From assembly GCA_039105265.1 (NCBI GenBank), contig JAPFFF010000047.1, positions 1-64,000 on the forward strand: a DNA stretch of 64,000 nucleotides. Direction: 5' to 3'. Under the pieces are notes generated by a model. That model ran no database searches, had not been told where the DNA came from, and saw only the letters and a list, made by a program, of their open reading frames with translations. Position 1 is the first letter of the stretch, and each line of letters opens with the position of its first letter. This DNA comes from Tritrichomonas musculus. Taxonomy: Eukaryota > Parabasalia > Tritrichomonadida > Tritrichomonadidae. This document shows positions 21,158 to 31,415 of the stretch, piece by piece. Position numbers and translations under genes: made by a program.

Positions 21158-22351
21158 CTACATTCATAATTAACAATAAATTTCAATATTTTTTATTTAA
21201 AAATTCAAATTGTGTAATATAATTTCTCATTTTTTGAATCGAAAATTTTGGATTTTTCAGAATTTTCTAAAAAAATAAAAAAAAAATTGTGAAGTAAAAG
21301 AGAATATTTGTGAGATAATATTTTAATTTTTTGAAATCAAAAATTACTTCAAAAAGGTCATTTTCCCAACAATTTTATAAAAAAATAAATTGCAAATAAT
21401 TAAAATCAATGTTTTTTTATTTTAATTATTTAAAATTTTCTTTAAAGAAATCAATAACTATTCCAAAAAATGATATAAGAATTGAAGCTTATTTAAGCTT
21501 GATAGTCGATTAACATTATATGATCCTGATACATTTGAAATGGTTAATTTCTAAATTTTTTATGATTTTTTGAAGTATAGGAAAAAACATATAATTTTTC
21601 TGTTGTGATTAATAATTTCCTGAAGATATCAGGTATATTATTTATATTGAGTTTTAGTGAGCAGGTCAAAATACTAAAATATATTTTATATATAAATTAG
21701 GGATTTAATAAATATTTGTATAATTATTATAATAATTATTTTCAAAAATTATTTATATTATAAATTAGTCGGATGTTAATTAGTTTCCGCCGGTCTACTT
21801 TTTCCAAGATTCTCAAATCATTTCGTATTCGCAAACTAAAAAAAAAAAAAAGCAATTATATTACCAAAATCATAAAGTTTTTTTTTTTAATTGAAAAATC
21901 AAATTTTTATATCTAAAACATATTGTATGAAATATATATGATATATATGATATATGCTAATCATATAATTCTTACAAAACAAATCAAAAAATTCTATATT
22001 TTGACAAATGAAAAATTGAATAACTTACAAGATAAATATTCAATAAATTAATATTGAATTATCTCGCAACTTCGAAAATTAAACGATTAATATTAATATG
22101 TATTCTTTATTATATTGTGAAGTATAATATATTTTATTATATAATTGAGTTCTAATACCTCTATGTTCATTGAAAATTTGTATAATTTTGTGTTTTTGTT
22201 TTAAAAAAAATGATAATTCATATTAGAATCTATTGCCAAATTTAAAATTGTTATTAATATCAAAAAATATGAAAAGAATCAATATTTTATAAGATATGAC
22301 AATTTTTTTAATATAACCATAATTTTTTGAAAAATATAAAATCTAAACTTT
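21158..22351. other. AT-rich region between two divergent genes
   Basis: The promoters of the kinase (leftward) and the 719-aa gene (rightward) must lie here. I see only AT-rich sequence, one A13 run near 21838 and a small GC-richer spot, GTTTCCGCCGG, near 21785. No gene is supported. Confidence 0.4.
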
Positions 22352-24511
22352 ATGACTAGTAATCAACTACCTCTTCTGCAATGCATTCAAAAAATACTAG
22401 AAACTATTGATCTTGAATCCCAATATCAGATTGTACCCCAATACTATGAAGTTACAAAAGATGAGTTCGAAAAAAGCATTGAAGAATTTAATAAAAAATT
22501 AGAAACATACTATCTAAAAATATCTGATATAATTGATGTTGACAAAGCTTTTGCAAAAAGAAACAATTATTTTTTATTTGATGGGTTTTCCGCAGATATT
22601 GAAGCAAAGAAATTTAAAAAATTAACCCCGAAAGAGCTTTTGTCTATGGTTTATTCACCTCAATCGATTAATTTTTGGCAACACACTTTTTATGATGTAT
22701 TAAATCCGATATTTACCAAAGAAGTCAAAGTTATCGACTATGACGAAATTATCAACGCAATTCAAGTTCCCATTACCAACAGTATTATTGCGAACCTAAA
22801 ATATTGTCCAAAATATTTACGAATTATTTTGACCCAGGGAATTAACCAAATTTCCCCCATAGAATTCTACCAAAAATACATTCTTGAAGAGATGTTTACT
22901 AATCCGCATCTTTTCAACATTTTAAAGTTCAATCAAGATAGTAAATTGACTCCAGAAGAATTGACCTCTTTAAAAGATCAATTAATATCGTCTTCAAATC
23001 AGTTTCACATACATGAAATAATTCAAGACCAACCAAACATTCTCGATTCACTTCAAAGTTACGGCAAGTCGACTTATGACAGCAAACAATACTACTGTTT
23101 ACGTGATTTACAAGAATTATTAAAATTAAGGTCAAACATTGACCTTGATGTATCGGCACCTATAACAGAAAAGAACTTTTATGGAGAACTAGAGAAGATC
23201 TTTGTTGAAGAAGACAACAAATTGCAAAATCACTACTTCAAAGGCTTGAAAAATGCAATCAAAAGCCAAGACAAAATCAAGGACAAAGACTTAATAGAAA
23301 AATTCACCAATAAGGCCAATCTTTTATATAACGAACATCTTCTTCAATACTACACCTTGATGACTAACGATACAATATTTCAAGCTGATGCATTTTCATA
23401 TGTTAAAGGTCACAAAAACCTCCATCGTCACACAGTCAAAGAGTACATAGACAATCCGTCACTTTTTATGACAGATTTAATCGCGATGACCTTACCAAAA
23501 AATGCAGCAGGAAGATTCATCAGTCTCTTTAGGAGGAAAGATATAAACACAGATGCAGCTCAGTCAGGAATCTTCGCATCTCCAGACAATCCGATCTTTT
23601 GCAGCATGTTTCTTGACGCTGGCATGACTTTCAAAGACTTCATTCAAAGGAGGCCTGCATTAAGAATGGCTGACAGTACATTTATGAACATTGTTGAATG
23701 CACTCCAATTGATTATGAAGAAACAATCTTCAAATTGTACAAAGAGAAGGCTGAAGAGTTCCAGGAAATTGCCACTCTTTTTGTTTCTGCATTCAGAAAG
23801 AATGTCGATCCTTACGAAAAGGCAAGAACCATTTCAAAGACATACGAATTCATTGTGCAAAAGATGACTGATTTAACTGGCTTTGAAATTGAAAGTAAAG
23901 AACATGAAGCAAAATTCCTTTGTTCACTTTTTAGATTGGCAAAACCACCATTCATCATTTCAACGTACATCTATCTTTACGAATACTTGATTGCTCCTTC
24001 TTACAGTCAAATTTACATAAACAAAAATGATAATGGAAATCCTTTCAAACGTTTGGAAATGACAAGTAATATTCTCAATCCCTTAATTAAATATTATAAA
24101 TTTGACGTTTCAGAACATTGCAGGATTAATCGCACAAGTTGCAATTTGGATGTGAAAAATGCCAATACATTAAAGAGCTTCTTGAAGGATATCATCGAAG
24201 AAAATCAAGAAGAAAATATTTTCATTGAAAATTCTGAAATGTTACTGAAAAAGTTGGAGTCAATTGAAAACGGCTCTGAATTCACTTTTCGAATCATTCA
24301 AATTGCTTCAAATGAAGATAATGAAGATGGCCAGGAAAGAAAAGAAGATGATGATAAAGTTGATGACTCACTAATAAGTTACAGTGACAAAACAAAGTTG
24401 AAATGGATATGCAATGTGAAAATTGACCAAGGTATAAAGAAAGAATATGCATTCCCTGATGATATGATGGAGTTCGTTGAACAATTAGGGAAGAAAGCAG
24501 ATAGAGATTAA
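22352..24511 (+). CDS. Large helical protein, possibly with a VPS9-like domain (719 aa)
   Basis: The start is the ATG at 22352. The protein is mostly alpha-helical with no signal peptide and no membrane segment. Around residues 490-560 the text (YEKARTISKTYEFIV, then EAKFLCSLFRLAKPPFI and STYIYLYEYL) follows the pattern of the end of a VPS9 domain. In that family a KLxxIxxxxxxI helix is followed by a D-D-F-L-P helix, a proline turn and a Y-I-x-x-F helix. VPS9 domains exchange nucleotide on Rab5-type GTPases in early endosomes. The key acidic residues are only partly present (EHEAKF for ADDFLP), so this is a weak call. The C terminus has an acidic stretch (residues ~650-675) before a short end. 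Base composition is normal for a host gene. Confidence 0.6.
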   Translation: MTSNQLPLLQCIQKILETIDLESQYQIVPQYYEVTKDEFEKSIEEFNKKLETYYLKISDIIDVDKAFAKRNNYFLFDGFSADIEAKKFKKLTPKELLSMVYSPQSINFWQHTFYDVLNPIFTKEVKVIDYDEIINAIQVPITNSIIANLKYCPKYLRIILTQGINQISPIEFYQKYILEEMFTNPHLFNILKFNQDSKLTPEELTSLKDQLISSSNQFHIHEIIQDQPNILDSLQSYGKSTYDSKQYYCLRDLQELLKLRSNIDLDVSAPITEKNFYGELEKIFVEEDNKLQNHYFKGLKNAIKSQDKIKDKDLIEKFTNKANLLYNEHLLQYYTLMTNDTIFQADAFSYVKGHKNLHRHTVKEYIDNPSLFMTDLIAMTLPKNAAGRFISLFRRKDINTDAAQSGIFASPDNPIFCSMFLDAGMTFKDFIQRRPALRMADSTFMNIVECTPIDYEETIFKLYKEKAEEFQEIATLFVSAFRKNVDPYEKARTISKTYEFIVQKMTDLTGFEIESKEHEAKFLCSLFRLAKPPFIISTYIYLYEYLIAPSYSQIYINKNDNGNPFKRLEMTSNILNPLIKYYKFDVSEHCRINRTSCNLDVKNANTLKSFLKDIIEENQEENIFIENSEMLLKKLESIENGSEFTFRIIQIASNEDNEDGQERKEDDDKVDDSLISYSDKTKLKWICNVKIDQGIKKEYAFPDDMMEFVEQLGKKADRD

Positions 24512-25127
24512 TAAACATCATAATTATAATTTTTTTTTTTTAATTTTATAATATTGCTTAATACAATTAATGAATGCATGATGATGTTAAATAATGTTGT
24601 TTGGAAGTATATTTGGAAATCATCTTAATTAAAATTTTTTATTTTTTGATGCAGTCTGTGCATTTCAAAAATTATCTGATTTCTCTGAAAAAAAGCTTTT
24701 TTGATGTAATTATTTGTATAAACTTAATATTATTAAAAATAATATAATATTAAGAAATTTGTGAAGAAACTAAGAGTATTTATCCAAAAAATCTAAATAA
24801 AATATATCACTTTTTCTATAAATATTGAAATATTAAATAAATAAAATTTCAAAAACGCAATAATTAAAAAACATAATAGTAATTGTTTTTACACTAAACT
24901 CAAATTTTGAATTTTCGGGTAAAACAGATTCAAATATCAAAAGAAAAAGTTTTTTTAAAAAAATGAAAATATTCTGTGATAATTTATATATTTTTTCAAA
25001 TTTTTATTTTTATTTTATATACATTTATATATAGAATTTATATATATTTCTTACATTTCTTAAATGTGGAAATGATTCCTGGAGTAATGATATTTTTATT
25101 TTGAATATAAATTTTCAGAAACATAAA
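24512..25127. other. AT-rich intergenic region upstream of the protease
   Basis: No gene or repeat is seen. The 100 bp before the protease ATG is nearly pure A and T. Confidence 0.4.
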
Positions 25128-26093
25128 ATGTTCGCACTTCTCTTTAGCTTTGTTGCATCAAAAATTCGTTTAGGAATTTCAGAAGAACGTCAATTTCTTC
25201 AATGGATGAGAACAAACAATAAATTCTATACCGGCGATGAATATCATTTGCGTCTTGGTATTTTCCTTTCACATGCTCGTTATGTCCAAGAATTCAACCG
25301 TCGCAATGGTCTTACATATCGTGTTGGTATCAATCAATTTTCTTGCCACACACCAGCTGAATATAAAGCAATCTTAGGAGGTCGTATCAGCAAAGAGATT
25401 TCAAAGAAAGTTGTTTCATCAAAGTCAAGAACTGCTGCTCCAGAATCCTATGACTGGCGTGAAAAAGGCGTTGTTAATCCAATCAAAGATCAAGCAAGCT
25501 GTGGCTCATGCTGGGCATTTTCTGCAATCTCAACATCAGAAAGTGCATATGCTATTTCCACAGGAAATCTTCTCCAATTCTCAGAACAGAACCTTGTTGA
25601 CTGCGCTCCTTGCTATGGATGTAATGGTGGCTGGTCAGATGTTGCATGCAATTTTGTTATTGACCGTCAAAACGGCCAATTCAATTCAGAAACAGATTAT
25701 CCTTATACAGCACTTGACGGAACATGCTCCTTTGACTCAAGCAAAGGAATTGGTAAAATTATTGATATCGCTGGCGTTGAGAATGGTGATGAAAACGATC
25801 TTAAAGAAAAAATTGCACAATATGGAGTTGCTTCTGTCAGTATTTCTGCAGGAAATACACCATTCATGTCATACACTGGTGGAATCTTAGATGATGATGA
25901 ATGCTCCTTATTTGCAATCGACCATGCAGTTGCTTGCGTTGGATATGGCTCTGAAAATGGCGTTGACTACTGGATTGTTCGCAACTCATGGGGAACTACA
26001 TGGGGTGAAGAAGGATATGTCAGAATGATCCGTAACAAGGGCAATAAATGCGCAATTGCTTCACAGGCTTTCATAGCTGTTTCTTCTAAATAA
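25128..26093 (+). CDS. Cathepsin-L-like papain family cysteine protease
   Basis: The frame is open from 25101, but the first ATG is at 25128, which gives a 321-residue protein beginning MFALLFSFVAS, a short hydrophobic signal as in other trichomonad proteases. The propeptide shows an I29-type inhibitor pattern (ERQFLQWMRTNN, RLGIFLSHARYVQEFNRRN, YRVGINQFS). The mature enzyme starts near APESYDWREKG. The active site is complete: QASCGSCWAFS with the nucleophilic cysteine at about residue 128, DHAVACVGYG with the histidine and VRNSWGTTWGEEGY with the asparagine. The GCNGGW stretch is the usual disulfide region. The family is secreted or lysosomal and in trichomonads is tied to host-protein breakdown. 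G+C is higher than in its neighbours, which fits high expression. Confidence 0.95.
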   Translation: MFALLFSFVASKIRLGISEERQFLQWMRTNNKFYTGDEYHLRLGIFLSHARYVQEFNRRNGLTYRVGINQFSCHTPAEYKAILGGRISKEISKKVVSSKSRTAAPESYDWREKGVVNPIKDQASCGSCWAFSAISTSESAYAISTGNLLQFSEQNLVDCAPCYGCNGGWSDVACNFVIDRQNGQFNSETDYPYTALDGTCSFDSSKGIGKIIDIAGVENGDENDLKEKIAQYGVASVSISAGNTPFMSYTGGILDDDECSLFAIDHAVACVGYGSENGVDYWIVRNSWGTTWGEEGYVRMIRNKGNKCAIASQAFIAVSSK

Positions 26094-26214
26094 ATTTAAA
26101 TCCTTCAATTTTCTTTCTTTTTTTTTTTGTAATCAGATTTAATTTAATATATCATTAATTATTTTTTTTAAATACAAATGCTTTTTTGAATAAAGTGTTA
26201 GAGAGAAATCAGAA

Positions 26215-26287
26215 GCTTCTGTAGCTTAGTGGTTATAGCGTTCGCCTAGTAAGCGGAAGGTCGCGCGTTCGATCCGCGCTAGAAGCA
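26215..26287 (+). tRNA. tRNA-Thr (anticodon AGT)
   Basis: The 73-nt sequence folds as a cloverleaf. The acceptor stem GCTTCTG pairs with TAGAAGC (one G-T pair). The anticodon stem is TTCGC/GCGGA with loop CTAGTAA, giving AGT, which is read as IGU after deamination. The T arm is GCGCG/CGCGC with loop TTCGATC. The discriminator base is A. No intron is present. Confidence 0.92.
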
Positions 26288-26293
26288 TTTTTT
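26288..26293 (+). terminator. Pol III T-run terminator of tRNA-Thr
   Basis: Six T residues follow the tRNA directly, and another nine-T run lies a few bases further on. Confidence 0.75.
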
Positions 26294-26459
26294 AGCTTTT
26301 TTTTTATTAATTACCTCTATTTAAACTTGAATATTACTTATTTTCAAAATATTGTGCACCGAGAATTTTATTAGCATTATTTAAACAACTGGAAGTGAAA
26401 ATTTGTTTGTTCTACATTTTTGTTGAGGCGATTATTTCATCAAGAGAAAATACTATGAA

Positions 26460-26789
26460 AGAACAATCAGTTTGGTAGCAAGGATTGTTCAACTGATGTC
26501 AAAAATCATCCTTATGTTTGTCATGAGAAAAAATATGTAGGTGCAAAAAGTAATACATCAATTGCAATTAACTTAGTTAAAGAAAATGGCGAATCAATTG
26601 AAGGATTAGCGTTTATAACTGAATCATATGTAATAGAAATAAAAATATTTCTTAATTTGTTTATAAAATTTAATCATTTCAGTCTTCTTCATTTTCTTTT
26701 AGAGAAACTAATGAAATGTCTGGTTCTTTTATTACTTCCAATCTTAGTCATAGAATTGTATTATTTCCATTTGATGATGCAAATTTTTG
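26460..26789 (+). pseudogene. Unidentified gene fragment, possibly the 3' end with an intron
   Basis: A coding-like frame runs KDCSTDVKNHPYVCHEKKY and on to GLAFITESY. About 50 bases later FRETNEMSGSF and IVLFPFDDANF precede a TGA. The gap (about 26629-26682) begins with GTAATA and ends in TTTCAG, and joining across it keeps the frame, so it could be a short intron. No start is present upstream because a stop lies at about 26458. I do not recognise the family. It is either the leftover end of a gene whose front is lost or chance. Confidence 0.35.
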
Positions 26790-27342
26790 ATCTTCATCTT
26801 CTTGCTGGCTCAAACTATTGTAATTAAAAGTGTCAATGGTTGTAAAAGCTGCATTATATTTCACATTATTTTGATATTTTGAATAATAATTCACTTTTTT
26901 CTTGTCATTTAAACTGGAATAGAATGATATAAGTATGCACAATTCACTGAATGTGATTGAATTCTTTTTGTTTGTTTGAACAAAATAAAATGTGCTCACA
27001 AAATTCAGTGATTCATCAAGTAACAAACGATCGACCAAAATACAAAAATAGTCGAACTTGAAGAATTTGGAAATTTAATTTTAAATAGGAAAGAATTTTT
27101 GCGATGCTTTAACATTTTTGCCTTTTTCCTACTTTATAAATCAAGCTAAAACAGTTCTAATGACGCTATTCATATCCTGTTAAATTGAACTTATTAATTT
27201 CAGTTTGTTATAAAGATTCTGGTCAAATGAAGATGGTCCAATAAATTGAACTTATTAATTTCAGAGTTAGAAAAAAAATCTTGGATTGTTTACAATTGAA
27301 TTGAAGTATTAAAAATTGAATTACATTTATTTAATACTTTTG
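26790..27342. other. Intergenic region with one 23-bp direct repeat
   Basis: No gene is supported; a 96-codon minus frame at 26748-27038 overlaps the fragment above and has no domain. TAAATTGAACTTATTAATTT plus CAG occurs at 27181-27203 and again, identically, at 27242-27264. Confidence 0.5.
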
Positions 27343-27783
27343 TAAACTCAATTAAATCTTTTTCATCTCTTATTCAAAATTGAAAGATTTTGCTTTTTTC
27401 TTTCAATTTTTTTTTTATTCGGTTTTGCCATTTTTATTTTTTGTTTCAAGAAAAAGCAGCCAGAGACAAAACTTTATATTTGTCATTAGAGTAGGCAACA
27501 AAAAGATCAAATGCATTCATCTGTAGTAGCTAAGCTAGCCAGGGAGGTTTAAGGTTTCCATTTTAAACTATTCGCATGATTTAATAAAAATTTTCATTTT
27601 TATTAAATTTTTTTTACTAATATAAATTGAATACTTTTGATTTTTAAAAAAAATAATTTTCATCCCCCGATAGCTACTTTTTAATAAAAACCACAAATAA
27701 TCATTCAAAATATTGAATAAAAATATTCAATTTTTTTTCGAAAAAAAATTGAATAAGAGATGAAAACAATTTAATAGGGTTTA
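27343..27783. mobile_element. Probable MITE with 35-bp imperfect inverted ends
   Basis: The left end TAAACTCAATTAAATCTTTT continues as TCATCTCTTATTCAA. The complement of the right end reads TAAACCCTATTAAATTGTTT and then the same TCATCTCTTATTCAA. About 30 of 35 positions match. Both ends begin with TA, so a Tc1/mariner-type TA insertion is possible. The inside has no gene. The ends are clear, the family is a guess. Confidence 0.6.
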
Positions 27784-28456
27784 TAAATATATTCAATTTT
27801 TAAAAGACCAAAACAATTCATATTCATTTTTTCACAATTTATTTGATCGACCTTTTTTCTTTTCAAATTTTTATTTAAATATATACTCATAAGTATTTTT
27901 TTAAATTGATAATAAGGTGAACAATATATAAATTCTATTGATAACATCGTAAGCACATTATTCAGTAGAATTTATATAGAAGAAGCAATGAAAAAAAGTT
28001 ATATATCTCAAAATATCTAATGTCACAAAATTGTTGACTAATTTGAAAAATTAACCAAAATTATAAAAAATACGTTTTTATTTAATTTCAATTGCTAAAT
28101 AACCAAACATGTTCAAAAATTGACTCGTCCAGTTATATTTGGCCGATGATAGAAGGTGAAAATTGACCTATAACCGTCCGGCCAATTCCGATTTCCCATA
28201 ATTTTATTTTTTCATTCTCTCAAAAATAAAAATAATTGAGAGAAAAAAATAATTCTCATTCAATTTTTGAATGTCCTTTCAAAAAGTCTCTTTTGGATGA
28301 AACCGCTTGATCAGTAATGATAGTGTTCTTAAGAGCGGTTTCATTAAAATTAAAAAAGAAAAGAGATTTAAAATTTATCAAATAGATTCAGAAAAAAAAT
28401 TCAATTGATTGAATGTAAACAAAAGTTAATTTACGACTAATTCAAAGTTTAATTTT
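27784..28456. other. Intergenic region with a hairpin
   Basis: No gene is supported. A GC-richer stretch near 28125-28195 holds GGCCGATG and GTCCGGCCAATTCC, and a perfect inverted repeat lies at 28297-28344. Confidence 0.45.
28297..28344. repeat. Perfect 11-bp inverted repeat
   Basis: ATGAAACCGCT at 28297-28307 and AGCGGTTTCAT at 28334-28344 are exact complements with a 26-nt spacer. It lies about 110 bp beyond the stop of the DUF5690 gene, so a role in 3'-end formation is conceivable. Confidence 0.6.
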
Positions 28457-29860
28457 TTAATTATTTTTGTCATGCGGTAAGTATTCAGATTCAATATCAT
28501 CGGAATTTTCGTTTTCAATTGAATATTTTTTATTTTTTGAATCTGTTGATTCCATTTCACTTACTTCATCATTTTGGACATTAACCCATTTTTTATATTT
28601 GATCAAATAATAAAGTAATGACAAGCACATCAAGAAAAATCCCAAAGCACCCATTATATAGGATATCTTAATATAGAAATTGAGCCAACTTAAATTTGGT
28701 GTTGCAAAATTTTTAATAAACAAAATGACAACACTCAACAAATATCCAAAAGAATCGCATATGTACATTAGAAAGCCCGAGTTTGCCTTGTACTTATATG
28801 TTGAAAGAAGGAGATCAAAAAGAATTGAATTAAATGGAACATAAGAGAAATATAAACCAACGCCAGTCATGACCATTATTGCAAGTCCATTAGTAACATG
28901 ATCAAAGTCGTTTAAAATTGCTGAAAGAAGAACAACGACCATTCCAACAAGAATTAGTATATGATAAGCTATCAAGCCAATAATGTGTCTTCTGATGAGC
29001 ATGAAAAGGCCAATTGGAATAACAACAAGAATTGCAACTATCAATTCTGATGTTGCAAAAACTGACGGTTGCCCAGAATATCCGAAAGCAATCCATAATT
29101 CTGCTGCAAAATTATCACGGAAATCACGATAAGCAGTTAGTGTCATATAGAAAACAGTCATCACTGTTATTCCTGGCCAAAATTCAACAAATAGGCGAAT
29201 TCTATCTTTTCTGTTCATTTCAACACGAGCAGTTCTAGAATTAATATCATCTTCATTTGGTGGTGGAAGTGAATTAAGAAGAAATACAAATATAACAAGA
29301 ATTGGATAAAATATTGCACCAACAACAGCCGGCATCCAAAATTCAGAAACATTTAAATTGGTGATTGCTTTTCCAACAGCTTTAACAGCACCCGATGATA
29401 TAATAAAAGAAACACACATGCCACTTCCAAGTAATTCTGATGTCCTTCTTCCTTCAACAAATGAAAAAACAACTCCCCAAATTATTCCCAATGGAAGTCC
29501 ATTTAAAAGCATGAAAATACAATTATATGGTTGTGGAACTGCTCCAAAAAGAATCAATGTTATTTCGGCAACTAAAATGGCAAATAAAATCCAATATCCT
29601 CGATTATTTGGATTTAATTCTGAAACAATTTTTATACCCGCAAATTTGGAGATTGTGTATCCAATGGCTTGCAATGTAATGAGCATAATCTTGTAATCTA
29701 CATTAAATATTTTCAAACCTTTATATGATGATGCTGAAAAAGGTTTTCTATATGCATAGGCACAAAAATAACATGCAAATGCTGATATAAAAGCATAAAT
29801 TGTTTGAATTATGTAATGCTTTGATAAAAAATTTGCTAGTTTTTCAGAACGGAATTTCAT
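28457..29860 (-). CDS. DUF5690 / MFS-like multi-spanning membrane protein, bacterial in character
   Basis: The frame is open from 29920, but the first ATG is at 29858-29860, giving 467 residues. About twelve hydrophobic segments are spread over the protein. Near the N terminus AYAYRKPFSASSYKG, VDYKIMLITLQAIGY and FAGIKIVSELNP are followed by NGLPLGIIWGVVFSF, VEGRRTSELLG, TAYRDFRDNFAAELW and LYFSYVPFNSILFD. I recognise this series as DUF5690, an MFS-like family I know from Bacteroidetes and relatives; its substrate is unknown. The C-terminal ~35 residues are charged, with a Ser/Glu/Asp-rich tail. No intron is present. A bacterial origin by transfer is inferred from family distribution as I remember it, not from a search. 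Confidence 0.82.
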   Translation of the reverse strand: MKFRSEKLANFLSKHYIIQTIYAFISAFACYFCAYAYRKPFSASSYKGLKIFNVDYKIMLITLQAIGYTISKFAGIKIVSELNPNNRGYWILFAILVAEITLILFGAVPQPYNCIFMLLNGLPLGIIWGVVFSFVEGRRTSELLGSGMCVSFIISSGAVKAVGKAITNLNVSEFWMPAVVGAIFYPILVIFVFLLNSLPPPNEDDINSRTARVEMNRKDRIRLFVEFWPGITVMTVFYMTLTAYRDFRDNFAAELWIAFGYSGQPSVFATSELIVAILVVIPIGLFMLIRRHIIGLIAYHILILVGMVVVLLSAILNDFDHVTNGLAIMVMTGVGLYFSYVPFNSILFDLLLSTYKYKANSGFLMYICDSFGYLLSVVILFIKNFATPNLSWLNFYIKISYIMGALGFFLMCLSLLYYLIKYKKWVNVQNDEVSEMESTDSKNKKYSIENENSDDIESEYLPHDKNN

Positions 29861-31255
29861 TTTTTTTTTAAAAAATGAAATCAAATAAAAATTGAATAAG
29901 GCCAGATATTTATTTTTCAATCAAATTAAAAATACGATTCAAAAATCAATTGATTTTTGGCGACTAATTCAATTCAATTGGTTCAAATTGAAAACTAATA
30001 GCAATTTTTTTTCTGTTGGGACAAAAAACATTAATTTCTGCTAAAATTGATATGAATGCTAAAGATATTTTAAAGGAAAATATAATTGATCTTTTTTTGA
30101 GAAATATTTTATTATATATCACTTTGTTCAGACATATGTAATTTCATGAATGCTTTTTTTAATTCTTTTTTTTTTTGCAAATAGTACTATAGTACAATAA
30201 ATAACTTCTTTATCATTATTGCATAAATAAATAAACAAATTAAATTTATTTTATGATTTAAGTTTACATTAATATTATTTGATTAAAAAAAAGTATATTA
30301 TATCTATATTTTTGATTCAATTAACATCATTATTAACATAATTTTTTTACATAATGTAAGAGAGATCATTCAAAAGATGATTTACAATTTTTTTTATTTT
30401 GATTCAACATCTCTATTATTTGTGAAGATTTCAATTTCGGTGAAAATAGAGATTGAAATGTTTTTAATAATTTCAATTTCGGTAATTATTATTTTTATAA
30501 TATTGAATGATCTAGGGTTTTTTTTCAGAAAATTTAAGACTATATTCTTTGTAATATAATATTTTGAAGTTCGGTGGAAATTCGCAATTGAAAAAGTTGA
30601 TAAAGAGAATTAAATAATTGTTTCATTAAGGTTCATCCTGTATTGTTATTTTAGGCGCTTTTATTTAAAAAAATCATTGTAATATTACTTATTAATTTTT
30701 TGATTAATTGATAATTTTTTTCAATTAATAATATATATTCCTATCACATTAACAACAACATTATCATGCTAAATAATAAAACATTAATCTTTTATAAGAA
30801 CAAGTTGATGATTCATTTTAATCATAATTATGGGAAACTTTATTTGATTGTGGAATATCAATTATCTAATTAACAATAATAAAATCAATAAATTCAATAT
30901 TTAATGTATATATAGGATATAAATGAAGTAATTCATTATTCAGTGTTGATCAAAATACAGGAAAAAACTATTTAAAAAATATATCTAAATTCATGAAATT
31001 AGAAAAGTGATCAAAAGAAATTGTTGCATTAGCTGAAAATAGTTAAAATGAAAGAATTATTAGTCTTTAAAATAGTTTATTCGTAACTAAGTTATAAAAA
31101 AAAAAAATTGTTCTAGTCTTTAATTTAAATTAAAATCTAGAAATGAAGCATTTGTTGCAAAATCCATAATCTGTTGGCAAACACCAATAAATCAATCATA
31201 TATTAATTGATCCAAATCAAGTATACAGATATTTGTCTTTACGAAAATTATATTG

Positions 31256-31286
<31 letters not shown>

Positions 31287-31415
31287 AAATTTTTCATTGT
31301 TTTCAATTGGCACATTAATTGTTATTTTCAATAATTATTAGATTAACTTTGTGATTTACATCGAGATGAAGTTGCTCAAATTTGTAAGTCGAGAAATAAC
31401 CTTGTTTATAAAAGT
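29861..31415. other. AT-rich intergenic region
   Basis: No gene is supported. Short frames such as 30377-30559 are Phe/Ile/Ser runs from AT-rich sequence. A run of 28 A residues lies at 31256-31283. Confidence 0.5.

Noticed and set aside
28125-28195. A small structured RNA in the GC-richer stretch
   Set aside because: Only partial pairing around GGCC motifs was found, and no cloverleaf or other known fold.
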